NCBI RefSeq assembly: GCF_009870785.1
Contig: NZ_WTWX01000014.1
Coordinates: forward strand, 44,238-108,237
DNA length: 64,000 nt
From: Paenibacillus sp. An7
GTDB lineage: Bacteria; Bacillota; Bacilli; Paenibacillales; Paenibacillaceae
Direction of reading: 5' to 3'
Every line of letters starts with the position of its first letter. The first letter of the stretch is position 1. This document shows, piece by piece, positions 49,274 through 58,644 of this stretch. The translations under genes were made by a program, and so were the position numbers. The notes under the pieces were generated by a model. It was not told the DNA's origin. It saw nothing but the letters and a program-made list of their open reading frames with translations, and did not search any database.

Positions 49274-50578
49274 ATGAAAAAAGGGAAAAAATTCAGCTTC
49301 ATGTCACTCTCACTTGCAATGACAGTTTTGCTTGCAGCATGCGGTAGCGGAGGCAGCGATGCTTCTAACAATACAGGAGATTCAGGAACAACCCCAGATA
49401 ACGAAGCACCACCTGCTGAAGTGGAAGAACTTACACCGGAAGAAGGCGCGATGCTTACGATCTGGGACGGCGGAGATCAGAAGGGATTTGTAGAACAGGC
49501 AGCTGCTGCTTTTGAAGAGAAGTATGGAGTCAAAGTATCTTACACAGAACTTGGTGCAGATAAAGCGATGACACAAATGGTTACGGATGGACCTGCTGGT
49601 GTAGGTGCTGACATATTTGCTGGCGTACATGATCAGATCGGGCAAGGAGTAACCGCGGGTGTGATTATGCCGAACGATTGGTTTGAAGAAGATATTCGAG
49701 CAAGAAACAGTGAAGTTGCTGTAAACGCTTTAACTTATGAAGATATTCTATATGGATATCCGAAGTCTGTAGAGACAACGGCTGTATTTTACAATAAAGA
49801 TCTGATTGATGCAGTTCCTACCAATTGGGACGAAATTAAGGGGTTTGCTGCTACCTTTAACGATACGAAAGCCAATAAATTTTCCATTATGTGGGATGTA
49901 GGGAACGGTTATAGTTCTTATCCTTTCTTCGGGGGATACGGAGCTTATGTCTTCGGTAATGAGGGTACGGACCCAACAGATATCGGTTTAAACAGTGAAC
50001 AAGGCATAGAAGCAGCTACTTTCCTTCAGTCACTAAAAGAGCTAATGCCGCTTAAATCTTCCGACATCAATGGAGATATTCGTAAATCCTTATTTACTTC
50101 GGGTAAACTCGCCATGAATATCAGTGGTCCTTGGGATGTCGGATCTCTGAAAGAAGGCGTCACGAATCTAGGTGTAGGGGTATATCCTGCTCTTCCCAAT
50201 GGCGATCCTATGAAACCTTTCTCTGGTGTGAAGAGCTATTTTGTAAATGCGTATACAAAATATCCAAATGCAGCAAAACTGTTTGCTGAGTTTATTACCA
50301 ATACAGAAAACCAAACGAAAAACTTTGAAATGACAGGGGCACTCCCAGCCAATACAGAAGCAGCAGCAAGTGAAACTGTGAAAAATGATGAGATTGCATC
50401 TGCCTTCCTCGCCCAGTTTGAAAATTCAATCCCAATGCCTTCCATCCCTGCAATGGCTCAGTTCTGGTCACCAATGGAAGCTGCACTGTCCGACTTGTGG
50501 AATAACGGTAAGGATCCTAAAGCAGTGATGGATAACGTTGTAGAACAAATGAAGAGTAACATTCAGACCGGATCTTAA
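49274..50578 (+). CDS. malE: Maltodextrin-binding lipoprotein
   Basis: A 434-residue lipoprotein. The signal peptide ends in a lipobox (VLLAAC, Cys about residue 22), followed by an acidic Ser/Gly/Asn linker. The mature part is a family 1 maltose-binding fold (LTIWDGGDQKGFVEQAAAAFEEKYGVKVSY, YGYPKSVETTAVFYNKDLI, GKLAMNISGPWDVGSL). It feeds malto-oligosaccharides to the MalF-MalG permease. AAGGGG and AAGGG motifs lie before the ATG. No ATPase gene is in the operon; the general MsmK/MalK-type ATPase must be encoded elsewhere, as is normal in Firmicutes. Confidence 0.92.
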   Translation: MKKGKKFSFMSLSLAMTVLLAACGSGGSDASNNTGDSGTTPDNEAPPAEVEELTPEEGAMLTIWDGGDQKGFVEQAAAAFEEKYGVKVSYTELGADKAMTQMVTDGPAGVGADIFAGVHDQIGQGVTAGVIMPNDWFEEDIRARNSEVAVNALTYEDILYGYPKSVETTAVFYNKDLIDAVPTNWDEIKGFAATFNDTKANKFSIMWDVGNGYSSYPFFGGYGAYVFGNEGTDPTDIGLNSEQGIEAATFLQSLKELMPLKSSDINGDIRKSLFTSGKLAMNISGPWDVGSLKEGVTNLGVGVYPALPNGDPMKPFSGVKSYFVNAYTKYPNAAKLFAEFITNTENQTKNFEMTGALPANTEAAASETVKNDEIASAFLAQFENSIPMPSIPAMAQFWSPMEAALSDLWNNGKDPKAVMDNVVEQMKSNIQTGS

Positions 50579-50637
50579 GAAGTTACTAATTTATCGTTCT
50601 AATGAATTATGAAATTGATTCAAATAGCAGATAAAAA

Positions 50638-50676
50638 GAAACCACCGACGGAACTTAGAAAACTCCGGAGGTGGTT
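50638..50676 (+). other. Hairpin between malE and malF
   Basis: GAACCACC-type stem (AAACCACCGACGGA / TCCGGAGGTGGTTC, about 11-12 pairs) without a T-run. A stable 3' hairpin without a terminator tail often raises stability of the upstream binding-protein mRNA over the permease genes. Confidence 0.55.
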
Positions 50677-50714
50677 CATCACCATTTTGCGGAAGGAAGG
50701 GCTGGGAACATACG

Positions 50715-52082
50715 ATGAGCAAAGGACAATCCCCCACCATGATGTCAACCGGCAAACCGCAATCTGCCGGAGCAAGCCATGCCCGTAATGGGACCATACT
50801 TTCAGCATTGTTTATGGGACTTGGACAATTCTATCACCGTCAGTGGGTGAAGGGTGTCATTTTCATGCTTGCTGAGGTCATCAGTATTTATCTTATCATT
50901 GCACAGCTCGGAGCGAATTTATGGGGACTTGTAACACTGGGTGATACACCTTCTCGAATGGAGAAGGTAGGAAGACTCTATCAGAACGTCCCTGGGGACC
51001 ATTCCATTTTTATGATGATTTACGGACTTGCTGCGTTGATCTATATCGTGCTGTTCGTATTATTTTATATCGGTAACATACGGGATGCCCGGGCAGTTGG
51101 TCAGCTTCGGGATGAAGGGAAAGAAGCACCTTCTTTCCGAGATACGACTAAGCAGCTCCTCGATAAAGGTTTTCCTTATCTACTGCTTTCACTGCCAACC
51201 ATTGGCGTACTCTTTTTCACGATTCTTCCGATTCTGTTCATGATACTAATGGCCTTTACCAATTACTCTGCACCGGATCATATTCCGCCAAAGAACCTGG
51301 TAGACTGGGTTGGATTGGAGACATTCAAGAGCCTCTTTACCCTGAAAGCCTGGAGTAAAACGTTCTATGGTGTTTTGATCTGGACGATTATATGGGCTGT
51401 CGTAGCTACAGTGACTACTTATTTTGGCGGTATACTGGTTGCACTCCTGATTCAGCAGCATGGGATTCGCTTCAAAACGATGTGGCGTACAATTTTTATA
51501 CTTCCTTATGCAATTCCGCAATTTATCTCTTTACTGATCATGAAAAATATTCTGAACTCTCAGTTTGGACCCATTAATCAGTATCTCGGTATGCTGGGGC
51601 TAGGGCAGGTTCCATGGCTTAATGATCCGTTTATGGCGAAGGTGACCGTTATTCTCGTCAACATGTGGATCGGGATTCCTGTATCTATGATTCTAGTGCT
51701 CGGGGTATTAACGGCCATTCCAAAAGATTTATATGAAGCTGCTGAAGTAGACGGTGCTTCTGGTTTCCAAAAATTCCGCAACATCACGATGCCATTCGTT
51801 CTGTTCCAGACCGCACCCATTCTGATTATGCAGTTTGCAGGGAATATCAATAACTTTAACGTGATCTTCCTGCTTACAGGCGGTGCACCTGCGAATGGGG
51901 ATTATGCTTTTGCCGGAAGTACGGACCTGCTCGTTACTTGGCTGTACAAACTGACACTCGATAATCAAAGATATAACTTTGCCTCTGCGATCGGAATTCT
52001 TATTTTCTTAATCATTGCCTCGTTCTCAATCTACAACTATCGTAGAAGCCGTTCGTTTAAAGAGGAGGATATGATTCAATGA
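50715..52082 (+). CDS. malF: Maltodextrin ABC transporter permease MalF
   Basis: A 455-residue permease. The N-terminal cytoplasmic tail, a first membrane region (~25-60) and a long loop are followed by the MalF-type transmembrane core. The EAA motif is YEAAEVDGASGFQKFRNITMPFV. The length is larger than typical six-helix permeases, like B. subtilis MdxF. The start at 50715 is preceded by GGAAGGG. It overlaps malG by 4 bases. Confidence 0.92.
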   Translation: MSKGQSPTMMSTGKPQSAGASHARNGTILSALFMGLGQFYHRQWVKGVIFMLAEVISIYLIIAQLGANLWGLVTLGDTPSRMEKVGRLYQNVPGDHSIFMMIYGLAALIYIVLFVLFYIGNIRDARAVGQLRDEGKEAPSFRDTTKQLLDKGFPYLLLSLPTIGVLFFTILPILFMILMAFTNYSAPDHIPPKNLVDWVGLETFKSLFTLKAWSKTFYGVLIWTIIWAVVATVTTYFGGILVALLIQQHGIRFKTMWRTIFILPYAIPQFISLLIMKNILNSQFGPINQYLGMLGLGQVPWLNDPFMAKVTVILVNMWIGIPVSMILVLGVLTAIPKDLYEAAEVDGASGFQKFRNITMPFVLFQTAPILIMQFAGNINNFNVIFLLTGGAPANGDYAFAGSTDLLVTWLYKLTLDNQRYNFASAIGILIFLIIASFSIYNYRRSRSFKEEDMIQ

Positions 52083-52921
52083 AAAGAAAAAAGAGAATTA
52101 AGCTTACTTTCAGTTATATTTTGCTGATACTCATCGCGATTGTATGTATTTATCCTGCTTTGTGGATTGTGATGTCTTCCTTTAAGGTAGGGGATTCACT
52201 GTACAGTGAGACTATTATTCCTGAAAAGTTTACTATACAGCATTATATAGACCTTTTTATGCCTAAGGCTGATAAAGATATTCCTTTCCTGAAGTGGTAC
52301 GGAAATACGCTGAAGATCGCAGTCACAAGCATGATACTTGGAACGATTATTCAAGTACTCACGGCATATGCGATGTCTCGTTTTCGTTTTAAGGGACGTA
52401 AAACAGCGATGTCTGTCATTCTTATTCTAGGTATGTTCCCTGGATTTATGAGCATGATCGCCGTTTATGTTATGCTGCTGCAGATGAACCTGCTTGATTC
52501 GCCGCTCGCGCTGATTCTGGTATACACCTCTGGTGCGGCACTCGGAATGTTCGTAGCCAAAGGATTCTTTGATACCATTCCCAGAGCGCTCGAAGAGTCG
52601 GCTTTGCTCGACGGAGCAAGTCATATGCGAATCTTTGTTAGTATTATTCTGCCGCTTTCAAGACCCATTATCACGTATATATCACTCATGACTTTCAGCG
52701 GTGCATGGGTTGACTTTATTTTTGCAAGGCTTATTCTTCGGTCACGCGAAAATTGGACACTTGCTGTTGGACTTTATGAACTTGTAAATAGTTACTCCAG
52801 TACGGAATTCACTTTGTTTGCTGCGGGTTCTGTTCTCGTAGCCGTACCCATCACACTTCTCTATATGTTCTTGCAACGCTTCCTCGTTGATGGGCTGACA
52901 GCAGGCGCAACGAAAGGGTGA
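52079..52921 (+). CDS. malG: Maltodextrin ABC transporter permease MalG
   Basis: A 280-residue permease with six hydrophobic segments and the EAA motif EESALLDGASHMRIFVSIILPLSRPI. It partners with MalF. It overlaps malF by 4 bases at its start and the amylase gene by 4 bases at its end. AGAGGAGG lies before the ATG. Confidence 0.93.
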   Translation: MKRKKRIKLTFSYILLILIAIVCIYPALWIVMSSFKVGDSLYSETIIPEKFTIQHYIDLFMPKADKDIPFLKWYGNTLKIAVTSMILGTIIQVLTAYAMSRFRFKGRKTAMSVILILGMFPGFMSMIAVYVMLLQMNLLDSPLALILVYTSGAALGMFVAKGFFDTIPRALEESALLDGASHMRIFVSIILPLSRPIITYISLMTFSGAWVDFIFARLILRSRENWTLAVGLYELVNSYSSTEFTLFAAGSVLVAVPITLLYMFLQRFLVDGLTAGATKG

Positions 52922-54597
52922 TACCTATTCTTAAGGATAAGTTCGCTTGGAAAAAATGGATGGGTGCCAGCATATTAATATGCTCTCTGTGCTTTACAGC
53001 AGCCTGCAGTGATAAAGGCGACATTAGGGACAGGACCGATGCTCAGGAGCAGGCCGATCCGCCTGCTTCTCCCGGTTCTGATTCTAAAGCTGTTATCGAT
53101 GAACAGCCGGGCCGGGTATATTATGAAATCTTTGTTCGATCTTTTTATGACTCAGATGGCGATGGGATTGGAGATTTGAACGGCGTTACAGAGAAGCTGG
53201 ATTATTTAAATGATGGGAAACCCGGTGGCGACGATCTCGGAGTAGAAGGAATATGGCTTATGCCCATTAACCCGTCGCCTAGTTATCACGGATATGATGT
53301 CACGGACTACTACGGGGTTAATCCTGAATATGGCACAATGGAAGATTTGCAGCATCTATTAGAAGAAGCACACAAGCGAGGGATGAAAGTCATCATGGAT
53401 CTGGTCGTTAACCATACGAGCACAGAACATCCTTGGTTTGTGAAATCTGCTTCATCTTTAGACAATACACATCGTGCTTGGTATAAATGGGCAGAAGATC
53501 TAAATGTAGATCCATCTGGACTTAGTGCTGCAGGCAGCGGCCCGGCATGGCATGAGAAGAACGGAAATCATTATCTTGGAACCTTCTGGAACGGTATGCC
53601 GGATCTGAACTTTGATCAGGAGGCCGTTCGAGAAGAGATGAAGAAGATCGGAAAGTTTTGGCTAGAACAAGGTTTTGATGGATTCCGCCTGGATGCTGCA
53701 AAACACATCTATGAGGATTTACAGAGTGATCGCAGTCCCGAAACGACTGCCAAAAATGTAGCATGGTGGCAGGAATTTCGAGATGCGATGAACGAAGTGA
53801 AAGAAGATGCTTATATTGTAGGAGAAGTATGGGAGAATTCACCGGTAGCCATTGCTCCTTATTTAGAAAATGCATTTGATTCCGGTTTTAACTTTGGACT
53901 GGCCGATCAAATCATTCGTACAGTTAGCAATGAGCAAAACGGTGGGTTTTTGATTCAATGGGAAAGAAACTATGAGCTTTTTTCTGAAAAATCACAAGGT
54001 GAATTTGTCGATGCGATATTCCTTGCCAACCATGATCAGAACCGTGTGATGAGTCAGCTTGGCGGGAATAGTGACCATGCACGTATGGCCGCAGCGATCC
54101 TGCTGACGCTTCCGGGTAATCCATTCCTATACTACGGGGAAGAGATTGGGATGAAGGGCTCAAAACCGGATGAAGAAATCCGGGAGCCTATGCTGTGGAG
54201 TAAAAACAGTGACGGCAGTAAGGGACAAACAACTTGGGAGAAGGCAAAACATAATCTGGATGATGATGCTGTGAATGTAGAGGTTCAGCTTACAGACCCG
54301 TCATCGCTTTTATCCCTGTACCGAAATGTAATTGAGTGGAGAACAGGGACAGCAGCATTGCGAGATGGTGCGGTAGAAGATTATTCTGTAGAGGATGATC
54401 AAGTTCTTTCTTATATAAGAGTAGCAGCAAGTGAGCAGGTGCTGGTTGTTCATAATCTATCTAGTGAAGCAAAAGAAGTAAGTTTGTCTGAAAAAGAACC
54501 TCATTTCTCTGCACTATTGTATCAGTCGGATGACCAAGCTAGTCTCCAGAACGGTACAGTAAGCCTTCCTCCGTATAGTACAGTTGTATTGAAGTAA
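52918..54597 (+). CDS. Lipoprotein alpha-amylase family enzyme (GH13)
   Basis: A 559-residue GH13 glycosidase. The N-terminal lipobox (LCFTAAC at about residue 29) anchors it to the outer face of the membrane. Catalytic regions are MDLVVNHTS, GFRLDAAKHIY (nucleophile Asp), VGEVWE (acid/base Glu) and FLANHDQNR. It should cleave starch or maltodextrins near the MalE receptor to feed the transporter. The start is GTG, overlapping malG's end by 4 bases (GTGA); the ribosome binding site is weak, so translation depends on coupling. It is the last gene of the operon. Confidence 0.93.
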   Translation: MIPILKDKFAWKKWMGASILICSLCFTAACSDKGDIRDRTDAQEQADPPASPGSDSKAVIDEQPGRVYYEIFVRSFYDSDGDGIGDLNGVTEKLDYLNDGKPGGDDLGVEGIWLMPINPSPSYHGYDVTDYYGVNPEYGTMEDLQHLLEEAHKRGMKVIMDLVVNHTSTEHPWFVKSASSLDNTHRAWYKWAEDLNVDPSGLSAAGSGPAWHEKNGNHYLGTFWNGMPDLNFDQEAVREEMKKIGKFWLEQGFDGFRLDAAKHIYEDLQSDRSPETTAKNVAWWQEFRDAMNEVKEDAYIVGEVWENSPVAIAPYLENAFDSGFNFGLADQIIRTVSNEQNGGFLIQWERNYELFSEKSQGEFVDAIFLANHDQNRVMSQLGGNSDHARMAAAILLTLPGNPFLYYGEEIGMKGSKPDEEIREPMLWSKNSDGSKGQTTWEKAKHNLDDDAVNVEVQLTDPSSLLSLYRNVIEWRTGTAALRDGAVEDYSVEDDQVLSYIRVAASEQVLVVHNLSSEAKEVSLSEKEPHFSALLYQSDDQASLQNGTVSLPPYSTVVLK

Positions 54598-54615
54598 GTA
54601 TAAAGTAACAAGAAT

Positions 54616-54655
54616 AAAAACCTTGTCTCCCGTATGGAGGCAAGGTTTTTTGTGA
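54616..54655. terminator. Terminator after the amylase gene
   Basis: AAAACCTTG / CAAGGTTTT with an inner CTCC/GGAG stem. T-runs on both sides also suit the convergent glycine-rich gene. Confidence 0.88.
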
Positions 54656-54658
54656 TGA

Positions 54659-55465
54659 TTAGAAGCACTGAATATATAAAATTTGCCATGTAGGAAATGC
54701 TTGAATGATTGGATAGGGCTGCGTTTGCAGGAACACAGTTACCGCCGGATTAGTGAAGAGTACAACCCCTAAACGAACAGTGAGATTAAAAGGGTTAGGG
54801 CCTGTAATGATGACGGCCCAGCGATTTGTACAGAATGGGAGCGACCAAGGGAACCGTGCACTACGATATTCGGCGAGCTGAGATTCTGAATCCGATTCGG
54901 TAAGTTCCGCCTCGTTATCTTCCTCCCTGGGTCCACCAAGACCCGGCAAAATATTCCCGAGGATATTGCCGGGATTCGAAAGGCCGCCCGGACCCAAAAG
55001 GCCGCCCATTCCTGGGGCAGGACCTAAGGGACCAAAAGGACCTCCACCTGGGAAGCCGGGGAACCCACCGCCTGGCCCACCACCTGGCCCGCCGCCCGGA
55101 CCACTACCCGGTCCGCCACCAGGGAACCCGCCAGGAAAACCACCCCCGCCCGGTATCTGCCAAGGTGATCCGCCGGGGCCCGCTTGCTGACCGGATTGTG
55201 CTACAAGCGTTTGGGCCTGCGCTGGATTAGAAGTTAACAATTGATAATGCTGCAAAGCTTGGTATGGCGGGGAAGGCAGCGACCCGAGAAGGTTTGCAGG
55301 AACGGCCTGCGTCGCACCCGGTGTAGCAGTTAAACTCCCGATATTTATGGATCCTAATAAAGATTGAAGCGGAGCACTTCCTCCCTGACCAGGTGTCAGT
55401 GGAGCAGGTATAGGAAAGGTAGAAAAAGACAAAACAATCAACTCCCAATCCGAATATTGGTTCAT
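54659..55465 (-). CDS. Gly/Pro-rich low-complexity protein
   Basis: A protein of about 268 residues. Residues ~94-155 are a collagen-like low-complexity stretch of GGG(F)PGG and GPGGGPGG repeats. The flanks are ordinary: the N-terminal ~90 residues are Leu/Pro/Gln-rich, and the C-terminal ~90 include an acidic tract (REEDNEAELTESDSESQ) and a hydrophobic beta-like domain (VIITGPNPFNLTVRLGVVLFTNPAVTVFLQTQPYPI). The start is unsure: the ATG at 55465 has a poor site, whereas a TTG at 55432 (MSFSTFPIPAPL) has GGGAG 9 bases upstream. Gly-rich bacillar proteins of this kind are often spore-surface components, but no other clue is present. Confidence 0.7.
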   Translation of the reverse strand: MNQYSDWELIVLSFSTFPIPAPLTPGQGGSAPLQSLLGSINIGSLTATPGATQAVPANLLGSLPSPPYQALQHYQLLTSNPAQAQTLVAQSGQQAGPGGSPWQIPGGGGFPGGFPGGGPGSGPGGGPGGGPGGGFPGFPGGGPFGPLGPAPGMGGLLGPGGLSNPGNILGNILPGLGGPREEDNEAELTESDSESQLAEYRSARFPWSLPFCTNRWAVIITGPNPFNLTVRLGVVLFTNPAVTVFLQTQPYPIIQAFPTWQILYIQCF

Positions 55466-55507
55466 AGCCTATGGTCATATATATGAACCGCAAGTGGGAT
55501 GGGTGCA

Positions 55508-56392
55508 TCAGGATGTAATGAAGTTCCATAATGCAGAAGCAGCGGGTGATAAATCTTTTCTTCTATATAAATAGGTGCAGAGTCTAGTATCTTGTTCTTC
55601 TAAACCTGGAATCGGCATCGAGCTGATATTGGCTGAGGTGAAGGAGAGCATACTCGCAGGTAAAAAGGTAAACGCATTCCCTAAAGAGACGGTCTTCAGC
55701 GCTGCTTGCGGTGTAGCCGCAGATATCCTTTTCCACAAATGAATATTAGTTTGTTCCGTAAATTGTTCTGTGTATTTATCAAGTAACCCTTGGCTTTCAT
55801 AGTCAACGAATAAGATTTGAGAGAGATCACTGGGTTTTACAGAATCGCTCATTAGCAGAGGATGATCTTTTGCTGATACAAGCACGAGCTGATCTTGCTG
55901 CAATAATACATAATCGCTCGATTCCGGTTCCTGAGAGAGGGGCTGTTTTTCGGTACGTGCAAGTAGAAAAGAATCTTCTGTATTTCCTTCTCCAGCCGAA
56001 TCTTCAATTAAGCTGCTTCTCACTGTAATTCCTGGATACTCTGAAGCGAAACGACTCATCACCTCAGGCAGCACATTTTCAGCGGCAAGTGAATCGGTAT
56101 GGATGAGAACATCCCCTTGTCCAAGCGAACTGAATTGCTGAACCGTTCGTTTAACCGTATCGGTAAGTGCAAGGATTTGTTTGGCATGAGGGAGGATCGC
56201 CTTTCCTGCCTCGGTTAACATCATTCTTCCTTGCTGAGCAATGTATATGGGGACGCCCATGTCTTTCTCTAAGCTTTTCATATGAAAAGATACCGTTGGC
56301 TGCTTCATTTGAAGTTCTCTAGCGACATCCGTTACTTTATTGTAGCGATCAATGAGAACGAGGATTTGAAACTTGATTACATTTATATTCAT
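55508..56392 (-). CDS. LysR-family regulator
   Basis: A 294-residue LysR-type regulator. Its HTH, KFQILVLIDRYNKVTDVARELQMKQPTVSFHMKSLEKDMGV, is a slightly divergent form. The effector domain is short on recognisable features. I start at the ATG at 56392, which has GAGGT 8 bases upstream; starts at 56422 and 56485 are not supported. It lies divergent from pstS, and the Gly/Pro-rich gene follows it on the same strand after 42 bases, so those two may be co-transcribed. Confidence 0.88.
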   Translation of the reverse strand: MNINVIKFQILVLIDRYNKVTDVARELQMKQPTVSFHMKSLEKDMGVPIYIAQQGRMMLTEAGKAILPHAKQILALTDTVKRTVQQFSSLGQGDVLIHTDSLAAENVLPEVMSRFASEYPGITVRSSLIEDSAGEGNTEDSFLLARTEKQPLSQEPESSDYVLLQQDQLVLVSAKDHPLLMSDSVKPSDLSQILFVDYESQGLLDKYTEQFTEQTNIHLWKRISAATPQAALKTVSLGNAFTFLPASMLSFTSANISSMPIPGLEEQDTRLCTYLYRRKDLSPAASALWNFITS

Positions 56393-56546
56393 GGCGTGGT
56401 ACCTCACTTCTGCTTTAGTCATTTTACATACACGGTAGCTAAAAGGGATAAAAACGATTGAATAGTAAACATCTGGTAAATACACACTGTACGATCTTTC
56501 TGCTATAGATTAATTATATCAACCCATAGATAAAATATATATATAT

Positions 56547-56574
56547 TTAATAACAAGTTTACAAAACATAAATT
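56547..56574 (+). promoter_or_regulatory. PhoP-box-like repeat array upstream of pstS
   Basis: TTAATA-N5-TTTACA-N5-TAAATT has hexamers spaced 11 bp apart, the spacing of B. subtilis PhoP boxes (TTAACA-type). Another TTTACA lies at 56593-56598, 35 bp further on. Only one of three array units is a close match. Confidence 0.5.
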
Positions 56575-56666
56575 TTATATTGATGCACCGGTTTTACAAT
56601 AAACATATAGTCAAAACGTGGTAAACAAATAAACGCCACACACAATTTGGGGGAGGACAACCTAAC

Positions 56667-57590
56667 ATGTTCAAGAAAGCAAAGAAATTTCCTTTACTAG
56701 TGACAACACTCGCAATGACTGTCGTACTAGCCGCTTGCGGTTCTGGCTCAGATACGGCCGGTTCTGGAAATACAGATAATACAGGAACAAAATTAAGTGG
56801 TTCCATTCTTGCTGTTGGATCTTCAGCGCTTCAACCGTTGGTTGATCAAGCTGGACAAGATTTTATGGAAGTAGAAGGAAATGAAGACATTACCGTTCAA
56901 GTCCAAGGCGGCGGTAGTGGAACAGGACTTACTCAAGTTGCTGACAAACAAGCAGATATCGGTAATTCCGATGTGTTTGCAGAAGAAAAATTAGATGCGG
57001 ATCAAGCAAAAACCTTGGTTGACCATCAAGTTGCTGTTGTAGGAATGTCTGCTGTAGCGAATAAAGATGTAGGTGTTACTGACCTGACTCAAGACCAATT
57101 GGTTGATATTTTCACTGGTAAAATCACGAACTGGAAAGAAGTTGGCGGAGCAGATCAAAAAATCGTTATCGTTAACCGCCCAGCAAGTTCAGGAACTCGT
57201 GCTACATTTGAAAAATATGCTCTAGGTCAAAGTGCACCTGATTTGCAAGGAGCTATTCAAGAAGATTCTTCCGGTACTGTTAAGAAAATCATTACGGAAA
57301 CTCCAGGGGCAATCGGATACCTTGCACTGTCCTACCTCGATGATAGTATCACGGCCATTAAATTTAACGGGATAGAAGCTACAGTAGAGAATATCGAATC
57401 TGGTAAGTATCCGGTGTGGGCTTATGAACATATGTACACCAATGGTGATCCGAATGAAGTAGTGAAGGCTTTCCTCGACTACATGTTGTCTGACGAAATT
57501 CAAGACACTTATGTGGTAGACCTGGGTTATATCCCAGTTAAAGGAATGCAAGTTGTGCGTGATGCGGAAGGTAATATTACCGAGAAATAA
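56667..57590 (+). CDS. pstS: Phosphate-binding lipoprotein PstS
   Basis: A 307-residue lipoprotein (lipobox VLAAC, Cys about residue 24). The phosphate-binding fold has AVGSSALQPLVDQAGQDF, VQGGGSGTGLTQVADKQADIGNSDVFAEE and VNRPASSGTRATFEKYAL. It captures inorganic phosphate outside the membrane for the PstCAB importer. It is preceded by GGGGGAGG and PhoP-box-like repeats, the normal control by phosphate starvation. A hairpin with a T-rich tail separates it from pstC. Confidence 0.94.
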   Translation: MFKKAKKFPLLVTTLAMTVVLAACGSGSDTAGSGNTDNTGTKLSGSILAVGSSALQPLVDQAGQDFMEVEGNEDITVQVQGGGSGTGLTQVADKQADIGNSDVFAEEKLDADQAKTLVDHQVAVVGMSAVANKDVGVTDLTQDQLVDIFTGKITNWKEVGGADQKIVIVNRPASSGTRATFEKYALGQSAPDLQGAIQEDSSGTVKKIITETPGAIGYLALSYLDDSITAIKFNGIEATVENIESGKYPVWAYEHMYTNGDPNEVVKAFLDYMLSDEIQDTYVVDLGYIPVKGMQVVRDAEGNITEK

Positions 57591-57629
57591 GGTAGAGTAC
57601 CATTTTTAATTAATGAGATATAGATCGAT

Positions 57630-57675
57630 AAGAGGCGGGCTGAATTGTTGCTCGACCTCTTTCGTTCGGTTTTTA
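57630..57675 (+). terminator. Partial terminator between pstS and pstC
   Basis: AAGAGG / CCTCTT with inner pairs and a CGGTTTTT tail. It probably reduces read-through into the permease genes. Confidence 0.5.
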
Positions 57676-57723
57676 GATAAGATGCAGAATGATACTAAAA
57701 TGATTTAAAAAGGATGGTTCTTG

Positions 57724-58644
57724 ATGAGTGTAGCGAACACGGATCATGCGCACAAACCTCGCCCGAAACGGGAAAAGCATTATTATGAAGATTGGATCGG
57801 TAAAATATATACGTCCATCTGTGTAGTCTTTCTTATTGTAGTTATTATATCGATTGTCTTTTTTGTTGCTTCCAAAGGTTTAACTACTTTTGTGAAAGAC
57901 GGAGTAAGTCCACTAGAGTTCTTTACATCGGGGACTTGGGATCCGACAGGGGATGAACCTGCCTATGGCGCACTTCCGTTTATCGTAGGTTCCTTTACAG
58001 TAACGATTCTGGCTGCACTGATTGCAAGTCCTTTAGCATTATGTGCCGCTTTATTCATGACTGAGATTGTACCGGGTAAAGGGAAGCGAATTCTGCAGCC
58101 AGCGATTGAACTTTTGTCTGGTATTCCTTCGGTTGTTTATGGATTTGTTGGACTTACCGTTATTGTTCCACTGATCCGTTCGATCTTTGGAGGTACGGGG
58201 GTCGGTATTTTAGCAGGTTGTCTTGTGTTATCCGTTATGATTCTTCCCACGATTACGAGTATTATGGCAGATGCGATTACTTCTCTGCCTGGTGGTCTTA
58301 GAGAATCTTCCTATGCACTGGGTGCAACCCGCTGGCAGACGATAACAGGTGTAGTCATACCTACGGTACTGCCTGCGCTCTTAACAGGCGTTGTTCTCGG
58401 AATGGCACGGGCTTTTGGTGAAGCACTTGCTGTACAGATGGTTATTGGTAATGCACCGCATGTTCCACATTCACTTTTGGAATCTGCATCCACACTCACC
58501 AGTGTAATTACACTTAGCATGGGAAATACAGCTTCAGGTTCTGTTCATAATAATGCGCTATGGAGTATGGCGCTTGTGCTTCTTCTTATGACCTTTATCT
58601 TTGTATTACTTGTTCGTTTGCTTGAAAGGAGAAATCGGGTATGA
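57724..58644 (+). CDS. pstC: Phosphate ABC transporter permease PstC
   Basis: A 306-residue permease with about six hydrophobic segments and the EAA-like loop RESSYALGATRWQTITGVVIPTVLPALLTGVVLG. The ATG at 57724 has AAAAGGA at 9 bases; a TTG one codon earlier is the alternative. It overlaps pstA by 4 bases. Confidence 0.94.
   Translation: MSVANTDHAHKPRPKREKHYYEDWIGKIYTSICVVFLIVVIISIVFFVASKGLTTFVKDGVSPLEFFTSGTWDPTGDEPAYGALPFIVGSFTVTILAALIASPLALCAALFMTEIVPGKGKRILQPAIELLSGIPSVVYGFVGLTVIVPLIRSIFGGTGVGILAGCLVLSVMILPTITSIMADAITSLPGGLRESSYALGATRWQTITGVVIPTVLPALLTGVVLGMARAFGEALAVQMVIGNAPHVPHSLLESASTLTSVITLSMGNTASGSVHNNALWSMALVLLLMTFIFVLLVRLLERRNRV

Noticed and set aside
54966..55190. Proline-rich open frame opposite the Gly-rich gene
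   Set aside because: It is the complement of the GGG/CCC low-complexity tract; no ribosome binding site and no independent support.
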